Assembly: GCA_031841125.1 (NCBI GenBank)
Contig: JAJSSI010000013.1
Coordinates: 81,011-145,010 of the forward strand
Length of the DNA: 64,000 bases
Direction of reading: 5' to 3'
Source of the DNA: Acanthococcus lagerstroemiae
Lineage: Eukaryota; Arthropoda; Insecta; Hemiptera; Eriococcidae
A program made the translations under genes and the position numbers. The notes under the pieces are model-generated. The model was not told the origin of the DNA, made no database searches, and saw only the letters and a list, made by a program, of their open reading frames with translations. Positions 1 to 9,854 of this stretch are shown piece by piece (within the stretch, counting starts at the first letter, position 1; each line of letters opens with the position of its first letter).

Positions 1-27
1 TTTGGTCATTATATACTCAAAACTTAC

Positions 28-334
28 CATAATGTCGTGGCTGGGGCATCTCATATCTGGACGGTGTTTCGTTGATTGGCATGAATGAGGGTAAACGCTC
101 ATCCATCTCGACGGGGAATTGTCGCCGCCTGTGAATGTTTTGTTGGGCGGAGGCCGTAACCGTCATCCAACGTCCTCTTACCATTCTACAAGTAATGAAC
201 ACGATACTGTTATAGAGAGTCAATAACCATTATAAGAGTAATATTTGAAAAAAAAAAGAAAAAAATTAATACTTACAGAAACAGGATGATTAACACTAGC
301 ACGATTAAAAGAATAAATATAAAAACATTTTTTT
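28..334 (-). CDS. Two exons of an unrecognised single-pass membrane protein (partial)
   Basis: Two exons are joined by a 91-nt intron (186-276). The upstream exon (277-334, possibly longer upstream) follows a pyrimidine-rich acceptor and ends at GTAAGT. It encodes a nearly uninterrupted hydrophobic run (NVFIFILLIVLVLIILF), a good transmembrane helix. The downstream exon (28-185) starts after a ...TTGTAG acceptor and ends at another perfect GTAAGT. The frame is kept across the junction. It continues with a basic stretch (MVRGRW, HRRRQ) and a proline-rich end (SRYEMPQPRHYG), as expected for the cytoplasmic side of a membrane protein. Neither start nor stop codon lies in the visible part. I do not recognise the family. 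It looks like host sequence rather than transposon, but that is inference. Confidence 0.4.
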
Positions 335-2291
335 CTATTACAAGCGTAAAAAAACAAACAAACAGAAAAAAACGTTGAGAAAAAGTTGAAAATACTGTTC
401 TCGACTGCAAATCGTGGTCTGATCGATCGGAATCGGTTCGAGTTGGAATTAGGCAGCGGATTTGGGCTTATCAGTTTCCATAGTGTAGGGATTTCTGTCG
501 ACTCAGCTAAAAAATGGTCCCGCCAGCGTCTGTAAAATAGACGGTAATGTGTGGGCGAACTGGAACATTTGTACCATGATTCTGAACCTGAGGCTTATGT
601 ATGGTATAAACCGAATCTCTTTCTTGGTGTACGACAATTTATCAAAATCGTATGCACATAGGTTTTCAGGTTATCAGGCAGAATTCTGTACTAACGCGTA
701 AAACGGGGATTGTTTAGGCTTCTACTGGCTCCAATTATACTCGAACTGCTGAATTTCGCATATCTACACAAGTCCGATTTGAGACCTGACCAACTCAAAA
801 ATTCAACAGACATTCTTTTTTCCCTCCAGTAATTCTATTCCTCGAAACAATTACCAATCTGGTAATTTCAAAGCATCTTGAGAGGTAGTCATTCTTTTTT
901 CCGCTCTCGGTGTATTCTAACAGGACTTACTCGTCATAATATACTCAAATTATTTTTCCCTCTATTTTCACTCGTTTTCAAGTGTTCATGATTCATAAAT
1001 TACCACTATGTTGTACTAAATATTATTGTACACCCTCTCAAAATTATATAGGACAAAGTCAATAATGTAGGGTGGCTGGTGTTTTCAATGTTCACAGGTG
1101 ATATTATGGACTTCGACCATCTACGTCGTTAATCACACATAAACCTATTTCACTCATTTCAAAAACATCTTGAGAGGTCTTCGTAATATATGTACACGAT
1201 TTAGATACGTTTTCTACAGATCCTGTAACTTGCAGCTGACAGTTCTCAGATTCATTTCATTTCCGCCACTTCTTTTCTCTACCTATCAGATTTTAATTGA
1301 GTATACAGACCAGTCTTTTGTTTTGAAATATGGAAATTATTCTACCCATATCCGGGTTATAAATCTCGAAAAATAATAACAATCACATACACATGCAACC
1401 GTGGTCAGCTTGAGCCAATGACTCATCTCATCAAACAAGTCCAAGCTTGTCGTGTTGACGTCACAATGAATCATAATACAGGGTATGTTCTATGGGTACG
1501 TTTTCATTTTCATCACAGACATCGTCCCTTACAACCGTGGGATATACATACATACATCTTTTCTGACATAGCCGTAATTATATTAGGTTGACGACGTATT
1601 TTGAAGGTAGAATATTCGTACTAGGTAGTAGGTACCTACTGCTATTTTATTCAAACGGTGGTGAGTCACTGACGGTTGTCGCCGAATGTAGATAAAATTC
1701 CTCACGAAGACGACTGGTAAAATAATACGTCACAGTAGATAAAATCGTAAACGGTTATGCCACCGCAGGGAAAAAATACATAGGTCAGCAGAAATGACGG
1801 GCGACCAACAATCTGAAATAATTAGTAGTTCCACACACGCATACATGAACCGTGATAAAACAACAAACAGTCAACCTGGGGAAAGTATAGTATGCTTCTG
1901 AAATCACATCACACGTCTCACGAAATCCATCACCAAATCTGAAATAGTAACTGTATGTCGTCTTCATTAGCTATCAATCAAACTTTCACGTTTTCTATAT
2001 GCAGTATTGCGGATGGGTGCGCGCGGCGAGGGGGCGTGGCCTAGTCCCCTAGGGAGACCGAACGTCTCTGACAAAGTATGTATAGAACCCCGCTCACACG
2101 TATTCCTCATTGCTCTTGCGACTGTTGACCTAGACGAACCTCTGTTGGTGACATCTAGTAAACCTTGCATTGGCGCCTTACTGCGATTTTTCTTGCGATT
2201 TTCTGCATTCCCTGTTTACGGATTGTGAAAGTGTTTTGTAAGTATTCGTAATTAGTATAAATACTCTCCGGTACTGTCTAATATTTAAAAG
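335..2291. other. No gene recognised
   Basis: Only short spurious reading frames are present. A 13-bp direct repeat (CATCTTGAGAGGT) occurs at 874-886 and 1166-1178 with partly similar flanks, possibly two remnants of one old repeat. The 2007-2230 part is more GC-rich and leads into the next reading frame. Confidence 0.4.
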
Positions 2292-2976
2292 ATGGCTCAG
2301 AATTATGTTACTATGGTCAATAGCAGCCCGTTTATGGCTATGAAGGTGTGTGAGTTGCGTGATTTAGCGAAAGCGCGTAATGTTTCCAAATATTATAGTC
2401 TTAGGAAAGTAGAATTAGTTATAGCTCTTGTTGGTAAGGATACTAACATTGTAGATTTAAGTCAACAAAAATCGCCAGCCGGCACAAAAAAATCTACTAA
2501 CCTTAGTGTAAGTACTAATTATAAAGTTAGCAGATATATTTCCCTTTAGTTACACCCTGTATAGTAGAGGGAAGCGTGTGTGTGGATGGCAGCGAATTGG
2601 TCTGCGAAACTATTTAGCCAAGCTGGAATCCGAAATTGAGGCTGTGGAAGAGAGTATTAGTGGTGAATTGGAGCGTGAGGTCAGGAATGAAGGTGAACAG
2701 TTGGTAGAGGTTCGACTAGTGAGTATTGGGGAAATCTTTCCTTTCAAGGCTGAGATTTTTTCAAAATCCAGACGTGTGGCTAGCTGGTTTAGACCAGGTC
2801 TTCGCAACTATTTAGCCAAGTTGGAATCGGAGATTGAGGTGGTGGAAGAGACTAGTAGTGGTGTTCCAGAATTAATTGCGAGTAGCGATGAGACGAGTGT
2901 ACAGGAGGTGGTCGTACCTTCAGCTGTGGAGTGTGAGGTGACTGTACCAAATCTGACTGTAGAAGAGAACTGTAGT

Positions 2977-3208
2977 GTACCTGAATTAGCATTAGAAGAT
3001 GAGTTTAGTTTGACTGATGCTTTTGAGTTAGCAACTACTGTGATGGACAAGTTGGTGAGTGATTTGGATAAAGATATTTTCGATGAGACGGGCGAGTGTA
3101 TAGGAGGTGGTTGTACCCGAATTAGCATTAGGAGATGAGTTCTGTGTGAATGATGATTTTGAGTTATCAACTACTGTGACAGACAATTTGGATAAAGATA
3201 TTTTCGAT
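2977..3208 (+). repeat. Tandem coding duplication, period about 136 bp
   Basis: The block encoding VPELALxDEF...DxFEL...DLDKDIFD occurs twice in a row (from 2977 and from 3113). The second copy lacks about 12 nt internally and lies in a different frame from the first. Confidence 0.75.
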
Positions 3209-3262
3209 AATATCATTAAAGAGTTGAACCTTATGACTGGGGTGCCGCTACCAGCTGCACCT

Positions 3263-3394
3263 GAGAGTGAGTTGAATTCTCTCCTGAACGAGTTGGGAGG
3301 TATGGAGGAACCTATCAGTGAGCGGATCGTAGCTGAGAGTGAGTTGGATTCTCTCCTGAATGAGTTGGGAGGTATGGAGGAACCTGTCAATGAG
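3263..3394 (+). repeat. Tandem coding repeat, 72-bp spacing
   Basis: Two nearly identical 60-bp copies (3263-3322 and 3335-3394), offset by 72 bp, encode ESEL(N/D)SLLNELGGMEEP. The frame is kept, so this expansion is compatible with protein function. Confidence 0.85.
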
Positions 3395-4123
3395 CCGTGT
3401 GAGATGTTGTTGGCAGATATTTTCCCATTTGTCAATAGTGTTTTTGTTCGTGCACGTCCCTCTAGATGGAGTCGTCCAGGTTTGTGTAAATATATGCGAC
3501 GTTTACAGGTAAGTGAACCCAATCCCATGTTGAATGAGTATGTTACGCGTCGTCCGACCCGACCATTACCTCTGGAACGGTATGTGCTCCCGCGTTTTGG
3601 ACCGTTTCTCCCCTCACCTGTCCATCCAACTGTAACCCCCGCTCCTCTCCCACCCCCAGGTGAGACTAACAGTGTAGAGGTTGAGATGGACCCGTTCTTG
3701 GCAGAACTATTAGGTGTTCCCTATTCACCGGTATCGCGTCAGACCCAAATCACAGATAAATTTACTTCAGCTCCAACGGCAGGAACAAGTTATTTTTTCG
3801 TCCTATAACTGGCAGCACTGCTCCTCGCGTTCCGCAGATTGCTACGCGATGGAACGTTATCACCTCCTCTCGCGCATGCTGCTTGCTGCAACGCTTTCCG
3901 GTTTCCAACGATTTTTGTCCCTATTCACCCCATTTCAGGGTACTTACTTATATTGTACAACTGATGATCAAATATTCAGATGGAATTGATTTGTCGTTGG
4001 AATAACATAGATAATACACAGCGAGTATTACTCCAAGTGGAGTGGTGATACCATTGAACAGCACAATTTGTCAAGTTGGATCAAACTGAAATAAACCGTA
4101 GATTGAATAATATGGCGAACACA

Positions 4124-4333
4124 TGTTGATATAAAATCACGCAAGAACTTCAATATTAAATGCCGAAGAAATAAGAGAGCTGAATTCCCGTTTGTATTTC
4201 TGCAACGAGAGGAAGAACTTGTCTCTTTAACCGCTGAAAGTCCATTCAAATTTGTACACAGATGTTGTGTAACATTCGTATGGATGACGGTATGTAAAGT
4301 TAGTAAGAGCCGCACAGAGTGCGCACTTCAACA
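4124..4333 (-). repeat. 3' LTR of the short copia element
   Basis: This 210-bp LTR differs from 5669-5878 at only about two positions that I can see. It starts TGTTGATA and ends TTCAACA on the plus strand, so the terminal inverted repeat is perfect. The reading frames inside it are by-products of the LTR. Confidence 0.93.
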
Positions 4334-4342
4334 CACCCCCCC
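4334..4342 (-). other. Polypurine tract
   Basis: The minus strand reads GGGGGGGTG directly before the 3' LTR, the expected plus-strand primer position. Confidence 0.7.
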
Positions 4343-4676
4343 ATTCCGACATCCATAGAATCATATAGATAAGCAGATCAATGATAAGCCTATGTAAACA
4401 TCATGTATTTCAATTCATGAAAATTGATGATAAAAGTAATTGAATCAAGTAATTATGGAGTAAGAGTGTATACAAACTTATTATGTAAGTAAAAAGAGGA
4501 AAACGGAAAATGAAAATCAGTGATGGAGTCGTACGTCGTATGATGGAGCGTGTAGCTCTCATTACTTCGTGTCTTTCGTTTCTGAAACAAAATCAAAAAA
4601 GGAAATTGTTAGTCTAGACACAGACCTGTCCAAAAGTAACTTTTGACATTGGTCCATACGTCCTTAGCAATTTCAA

Positions 4677-5552
4677 CTAAACAGAGTTTATCGACATTGC
4701 CATTTTATTTACAAACATAAATTTCGAGCATAAGAATTGAAAGCGCTCTGTAGCAAGAGGTTTCGTGTATATGTCAGCTAACTGATTCTTAGTTTCGATC
4801 TTCTGAATCCTCAGTATGTTGTTTTCAAATAGTTCTTGTTTTTCAAGATATTTTTGTTCGAGATATTTCAATCGACCCCTGGACGACGTCTTCTCACATT
4901 GCATGACTGCTGCTGAGTTATCTTCATATATGATGAGATCCGACACCTCTTTAGAAACAGTGGCATGAAGCACTTGGGATGCTTGAGAATCGTGTTCAAT
5001 TCTTCTACTCCTGGGTAACTTTACCAGTCCTTCTGCATATTCGGCTTGGATGTATTCTAGTAATCTTAAAGATCGAAGATGCATGGTGAGCATGGCTTTC
5101 CACTTGAGTAGATTTTTGGAGCCAGTCAGACGATCTTCTTTGTGTACAACTGGGACAGATAACTGTGGCATGGACGATCTTGGGGAATGTAGTTTTCTGT
5201 AGGTAACTCCGCCGATCTCTATTTCGTCTTTTTCGTCTTTGTCGTCGGTTTTTTCTGATTCTCTGGTTTCCTCTGAAGCGTGACTCGTCTGTTCTGAGTG
5301 AATGCTTGAGAGCGTATTCACAGATAGCGATTTTGAAGGTTCACTACCTGCCATGAATTTCTCAAACACGTGTGTAAGTGTGGTGCACATCTTCTTGACT
5401 ATTCTGTCTTCATTAATGTTCGGGTCCTCAACTTTCTCTTCGTCGTTCAGTAACTCATCTTCCTCTTCGTTTTGGTTTTCTGCAGTGCTGGTGCTGGAAC
5501 CTGAATTGGGTTTTTCGTTTGCGGATGCTTCAGGTTTCTTGCGCGGAGCCAT
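4677..5552 (-). CDS. Gag fused in frame to the RNase H end of a copia polyprotein
   Basis: The intact ORF of about 290 aa starts at MAPRKKPEA. It has a low-complexity, acidic N-terminal part, then a copia Gag segment (GSKNLLKWKAMLTMHLRSL). After DLIIYEDNSAAV it switches directly to the C-terminal part of a copia RNase H: the D of YEDNSAA, then KNQLADIYTKPLATERF. The join lies within an uninterrupted frame, and everything between (nucleocapsid, protease, integrase, RT palm) is gone. Such Gag-bearing non-autonomous elements can package using partner enzymes. Whether this protein is made or selected for is unknown. No stop or frameshift was seen. Confidence 0.85.
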   Translation of the reverse strand: MAPRKKPEASANEKPNSGSSTSTAENQNEEEDELLNDEEKVEDPNINEDRIVKKMCTTLTHVFEKFMAGSEPSKSLSVNTLSSIHSEQTSHASEETRESEKTDDKDEKDEIEIGGVTYRKLHSPRSSMPQLSVPVVHKEDRLTGSKNLLKWKAMLTMHLRSLRLLEYIQAEYAEGLVKLPRSRRIEHDSQASQVLHATVSKEVSDLIIYEDNSAAVMQCEKTSSRGRLKYLEQKYLEKQELFENNILRIQKIETKNQLADIYTKPLATERFQFLCSKFMFVNKMAMSINSV

Positions 5553-5656
5553 GTTTTGGAATACTGAGCACAACACCCTTCAATTATTTATATTATTTGC
5601 AAATTAAAAAAAAATACAAATTACTTCGTATAGTTCTCAACTGGATCGTATAAAAC

Positions 5657-5668
5657 GCTCTGCTACCA
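5657..5668 (-). other. Primer binding site (initiator tRNA-Met type)
   Basis: Immediately inside the 5' LTR the minus strand reads TGGTAGCAGAGC. It begins with the complement of CCA and matches the complement of an animal initiator tRNA-Met 3' end over about 11 nt (from memory of that tRNA). Confidence 0.7.
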
Positions 5669-5878
5669 TGTTGATATAAAATCACGCAAGAACTTCAATA
5701 TTAAATGCCGAAGAAATAAGAGAGCTGAATTCCCGTTCGTATTTCTGCAACGAGAGGAAGAACTTGTCTCTTTAACCGCTGAAAGTCCGTTCAAATTTGT
5801 ACACAGATGTTGTGTAACATTCGTATGGATGACGGTATGTAAAGTTAGTAAGAGCCGCACAGAGTGCGCACTTCAACA
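5669..5878 (-). repeat. 5' LTR of the short copia element
   Basis: This is the direct repeat partner of 4124-4333. It is followed by the second copy of the ACACA target duplication. Confidence 0.93.
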
Positions 5879-6126
5879 ACACAAAATACCCCAAATATGT
5901 ATTGACAACAGAATTCGTTCTCGTTTTTCACACAATGACGAACACGTATAAAGAGCAAAGATTGAAGATGGTCACATCAAAACCTGTACTTAGCGAATCA
6001 AAAATGCAGACGCTCATAAAACATGAACGAGTTTTGCAGTTTTGTTATTCTCAAAATGATTATGTAATTCTTTGCACACTAGAGCCCGATCAAGCTGATA
6101 TTTTGTACCCATATGTTGGATTATAA

Positions 6127-6641
6127 AGTATAGATCACATATATTTCAAAAATAAAACAAAACTCCGAAATAACAAATTATTACTCCAAACAATCATCCG
6201 AAACTATCACCGCGCAGATGCCGGTCAGTTTACAACAAAACTAAACTAAAAAAACACTTAGAACTTAGAAAGAACATAGATTTGAATTTCAACCTCCAAA
6301 ATACAGTGCAGTCACCAGCTCAACACCATATACTTCAAACTATCAACCATCGCGTACTGTAGTCCAATTTAACGTTCATGCATTTTTAGTCGCGAAATTT
6401 AAAATGAAAAAAGAAGTAACTTTCGGCCATTTTGGCCGACGGGGTGGGTAATATGCCGCACCCCGTTGGCTAATATGGCTTATGGAGAATTACATGTATT
6501 TGGAGAAAAAGAAGAAGCGGACGCAAGATTTGAAAAAATTTATGCAATGAGTAAGTAATTAATAACGTAACAAATATTCGTAAATGCAAACTTACACTAT
6601 AGGAAACCTTTATCGATTGGGCAATTAAAAATAGGTACAAC
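6127..6641. other. No gene recognised; small palindrome
   Basis: The only structure I see is around 6436-6466, where CGGGGTG and CACCCCG flank an 11-12-nt spacer (GACGGGGTG...GCACCCCGT). It is preceded by GGCCATTTTGGCC, another short palindrome, and could be an old transposon end. Confidence 0.35.
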
Positions 6642-8047
6642 TCAATACATGTTTGAATAATGCCCATGAAAATCAATATCAAATTTTAATAAGTTTCGTT
6701 GTCTTTTAGTGGCTGTGGGCTTAATTATAGGTTTAATTACACGTAAAATGTCATGTTTTGGCACATCAATAGTATCTTCTTTCAGTGGAAAATAAAACGA
6801 ATTGAACGTCTTGTCACTGAGGCTCATACTTTTGAATTTGAATTTATTTGCTAATAAAACCTCGAGAATTTTTCTGACAAAGAACTTTGTTGCGCTCGTA
6901 CCTTTACTCTCCTTCTCACAGGTGAAACGAGCAAAACCGAACGCTCCTACTTTTAATTCCTCCTCATTAACCTCCGCGACGTCATCGGGGGGAGGGTTTT
7001 CTAGATCTGAAAAGGTTTCGCTGGATGCGGAGTCATCATCACCAGTTTTAACATTCTGAAAAAATATAAAAAAGTTGTAAATTATAGAAGAATATGGAGG
7101 AGAGGGGGACGGATGTAGAATAACAACTTGAAAATGAAGCGTCAGTAGATATGTAAATCGAAAAAAATCGGGAAAAATTGGAGGGACTAGAAAAAGATAA
7201 GAAAAAAACGGGAAAAATTGGAATGTAACTTACTATTTTCTTCAGCGACCACAACGGAGCAGGTTCATCTTCGGTACTGGAATCGTCTGACTCAAGAAAA
7301 AGAGCTTTCTTGCTTCTTTTATTGACTTGAACTCGAGACGCATTTTTCTGAAAGAATACAAAATCACTTTTTGATTTTCAAAAAATTTGAAAAACCAGGT
7401 AAGACGCGAGATAATGAAACTTACTTTTCCCGATATATGATCTTTTCTGATCACTACAGCGTGTTGTTTACCTCGTTTTCTGGTGGTAACCTCCTGCTCA
7501 AGTGTAGACACTCTATGAAGTGAACTGAGTAATTTAGACGGGGTTAATGGTTTTTTCGGTGATGCAGAAGTAGGCGGACTACCAGTACTCCCATTATAGC
7601 TGCTTGCAGATGTTGAGGGCCTGTTAGTAATGCTTGCTGATTGCGGTGTTTCATTTGCTGACAACTGAACCATTTGGTTTGCTGGAACGGATGTTAAAAA
7701 GGCCCAGTCAGGAATAGTTTCTCGATCGAATGGCCAAATCCCAGTAGCTCGAAACCCACTCGTACCATTCCGAATACTGGCCGCTTTTCGCCATGCTGCA
7801 GCCAGTATTACACCAAAATTCTTTCGACTGATTTTTTGGCCCTTAATACCTGTGAATACATTACACTCATCGCGCCAAAAAGTCTTCAAAGATTTAAAAA
7901 ATGCGACATCCAACGGCTGTAGCCATGCGGTGGTATGGCTTGGCAAGCAGAATAGGATAACATTATTCTGCTCTGCGCATTCTAGCATTTCGAGATTATT
8001 CATATTGCCTACTTCAGCGCAATCTCCTGTTTCCAGAAACAGGCGAC
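6642..8047 (-). CDS. pogo/Tigger-type transposase, C-terminal half in three exons (5' truncated)
   Basis: Exon 1 (7426 to about 8047) contains the end of a DDE_1 transposase core: CLPSHTTAWLQPLDVAFF holds the third catalytic D, and SGFRATGIWPFDR is the typical following motif. Exon 2 (7234-7347) and exon 3 (6642-7055) follow two small introns with GTAAGT donors and pyrimidine-rich TTTCAG or TTTTTTCAG acceptors, all in phase 0, and end at a TGA. Exon 3 encodes a C-terminal domain (FFVRKILE..., FYFPLKED, DILRVIKP, TKRQRNLLKFDIDF) that also appears in two other elements of this window. The N-terminal DNA-binding domains and the first two catalytic aspartates are absent. The upstream edge abuts the last exon of the DUF4806-type gene, suggesting a 5' truncated or rearranged copy. 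No frame break was seen within the three exons. Confidence 0.75.
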
Positions 8048-8049
8048 GG

Positions 8050-9817
8050 CTACAGCCCGCCAACTTTTTTCCTGATGGTGTCAATCTTATTTTTTAACCA
8101 TAGTTTCACGAGATCATGTATCTTCTTAGGTGTCGCTTCTTTTTCTTGGCATGTATCCATTACAAAACCTTATTACTATGAAAAAGAATATTAGAAATTA
8201 TCAAAAACTGGAAAAGTTTTAAGGGCAGGAAGCATCATAGGTGCCGACTTAGCGTTTTTTTGGGTGAGGGGAGGGGCGAAAACTTTAAAGGGGCGACGCT
8301 CTCCCCCAATGTATTCAACTCGAAAATGGAAAAAGTGCAACAAATTTTACCATCAATTTTTTAATTTAACAAAAAAGAAAGTAAAATATGATAAGTGATA
8401 ACGAGAGGAGTATAATTTTGGCACCAAAATAGATAGAAGACGGCCATTTGAATTTTCAAAGTAAGGGATTTTTGACGCTCCTAGGAACCGTGATAATTTT
8501 GATTCTGCCCCCCCCCCCCCCCCCCCCCAATATTTTCCAGAAGTCGGCGCTTATGGGAAGCATATATTTTACATGCAGATGACTTACCAACGAGGACACG
8601 ATATAATCTGGTTCTCGAGAAATTGAGTTTGTTGAATGCCCCCGTCATATTCATCGTGTGGCAGATATTTTCGTGAAACAGAATTTCTAGCGTCCGTTTC
8701 ACAGTAATCTTCAAATTTGTATTAACCGCTGACAGGAACTTTAGCAGAAAAATTGTCTGTGAACAACATAAAATAATAATATTATTATAAGTAATTTAAA
8801 AAGTGGATTAGCTATAAATTTATATGTTGAGATCTCACTTTTTCTGCACATAGACAGCACTGTAGAGAGAAAAAGAGGGCCTGGGGGGGAATTTCCACGG
8901 GCCCTCTCTCCTTCAGTTCATTTTGTTCTTTTGTCAGATAGGAAAACATTTTAAGCTACGGGATAAGAGGTTTCTTTCCCTGACGATGAAGACGAATCCC
9001 GGCAGTGAAATATGGTAGGCAGCGCACAGTTGTTCCAATCATCGTACCGGGACATAATGCGCTCATCAGCAGCAGCATTAGACGAAGACAAAGAAGAAGT
9101 GGTAACGCTTGTATTGTTCGCATCAACAGGAGTAATAATGTTCACCTCATTTGTCTCCAACGACGACTTATGGTTCACAACTGTATCGTTGCTGATGGCC
9201 ATAACTGCTTTACCCTTCGTTCTTATACATCAAAGAACGGAAACCATCGCAATCGTCATCATCATTACGATTACTGCAAACAATTCAGTAACTATATATT
9301 GTACAATATGAAATCTCACCCCAGTATGATGGGTGGGCAGTATTACACGTACGTGAAAGTATATTTTATACAGGTTAGAAGGGGTATAGAGGAGGGTGGG
9401 TACAGTATTACAGAAATATGCCTTTTTCCAATTTGCCTACCACTAAAAGGCTCTATACAAAATTGGTTTGCGGCATCGGAAAGTATGTCTCTTTTTTAGA
9501 ACATTTTGATATATTGAACTTTAGTGAACCTTTTTTCCAAGTGGCTAAATTTAAACTTTTATAAAGCTCCTTTTTTTGTAACACTGTACCCACCTCTCCC
9601 CAACACTAATACAATTAATACCTCGATTTTTTCTTCATAATTGTCGCATTATATTCCGTGAACTTTGTAGGAACAGCGTGTTTACGTTTCATATTTCGTT
9701 TTGAGTCGTCAATGTTTGCTATGTCCTTCTCCGTCAGGCTCTTGTCACTCAGGGTCGAACCGTTAGCCGCTATATCACCTAAATCATGTATGAACTGTTC
9801 GGCCTCCTCGTAAGTGT
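8050..9817 (-). CDS. DUF4806-type gene, three recognisable exons
   Basis: Exon 9622-9817 starts after ...TTTTCTAG and encodes TYEEAEQFIHDLGDIA followed by a basic stretch, like the linker ahead of DUF4806. Exon 8588-8756 (acceptor TTCACAG, donor GTAAGT) encodes the DUF4806 signature (LKITVKRTLEILFHENICH...FSRTRLYRVLV). Exon 8050-8168 continues in frame (leftover G joins GT) with PKKIHDLVKLWLKNKIDTIRKK and a TAG stop. A serine-rich reading frame at 8954-9202 lies between them and may be another exon, but its borders are unclear. DUF4806 proteins are common in insects and of unknown function. A hAT MITE sits in the last intron and another MITE ends just upstream. Upstream exons (the usual N-terminal domain) were not found. 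It could be a host gene or a gene carried by a repeat family. Confidence 0.55.
8228..8563. mobile_element. hAT-type MITE
   Basis: The 320-bp element (8236-8555) is bounded by inverted repeats CATAGGTGCCGACTT / AAGTCGGCGCTTATG (imperfect, about 13 of 15). A perfect 8-bp duplication GGAAGCAT lies at 8228-8235 and 8556-8563. It has no coding capacity and contains a 21-nt C run (8508-8528). It lies inside the last intron of the DUF4806-type gene. Confidence 0.88.
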
Positions 9818-9854
9818 CTAGAAAACCAACCGAAGAAAACATAAGTATATTCTG

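Larger units (their letters stand above)
2292..4005 (+). pseudogene. SAP-headed acidic repeat protein, reading frame broken
   Basis: A coherent coding stretch changes frame several times. The first piece (2292-2549) starts with ATG and has a SAP-like DNA-binding helix-extended-loop-helix at about residues 18-50 (CELRDLAKARN...YSLRKVELVIALVG). The second (about 2593-3130) and third (about 3107-3808) are very acidic and built from imperfect repeats: RPGLRNYLAKLESEIE-like units occur at about 2599 and 2790, with a diverged version near 3470 (RPGLCKYMRRL). A proline-rich stretch follows (3530-3700). The last piece (3781-4005) is in yet another frame. The frame change near 3105 lies at the junction of a tandem duplication, so replication slippage is a likely cause. 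I do not know the family. SAP heads occur in chromatin proteins and in some mobile-element and viral proteins, so host and element origins are both open. Confidence 0.45.
4119..5883 (-). mobile_element. Short, internally deleted Ty1/copia LTR retrotransposon
   Basis: This is a complete small element (about 1.75 kb) on the minus strand. It has 210-bp LTRs of about 99% identity bounded by TGTTGA...TCAACA, a perfect 5-bp target duplication ACACA (4119-4123 and 5879-5883), a primer binding site next to the 5' LTR, a G-rich polypurine tract next to the 3' LTR, and one ORF. Protease, integrase and the reverse transcriptase core are missing, so it must rely on proteins from a relative. The high LTR identity implies recent insertion. 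Confidence 0.93.
4058..6126 (+). pseudogene. Unrecognised reading frame split by a copia insertion
   Basis: The frame is open from about 4058 to 4123. After removing the copia element plus one copy of its ACACA target duplication, it continues in the same frame from 5884 to the TAA at 6126. The right half reads ...KYPKYVLTTEFVLVFHTMTN... and ends ...LYPYVGL. It contains no domain I recognise. It lies directly downstream of the SAP-headed frame on the same strand, and an acceptor-like site precedes the ATG at 3980, so both may belong to one gene or element. Stops at 4046 and 4055 separate it from that ATG. The clean restoration of frame suggests the target was coding-like when the retrotransposon landed. 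Confidence 0.4.

Noticed and set aside
2256..2262. TATAAAT as a core promoter for the SAP-headed frame
   Set aside because: Only about 30 bp from the ATG, which would leave almost no 5' leader; common sequence in AT-rich DNA.
2508..2549. GT..AG segment with TACTAAT that could be a 42-nt intron in the SAP-headed frame
   Set aside because: Too short for a typical insect intron, branch point too close to the donor, and the joined frame meets a stop after a few codons.
4028..4315. ORFs within the two copia LTRs (also 5663-5860)
   Set aside because: Identical because they lie in the LTRs; no protein features.
9005..9499. Two plus-strand ORFs of 99-164 aa
   Set aside because: Opposite a serine-rich minus-strand frame; composition and lack of motifs indicate shadow frames.
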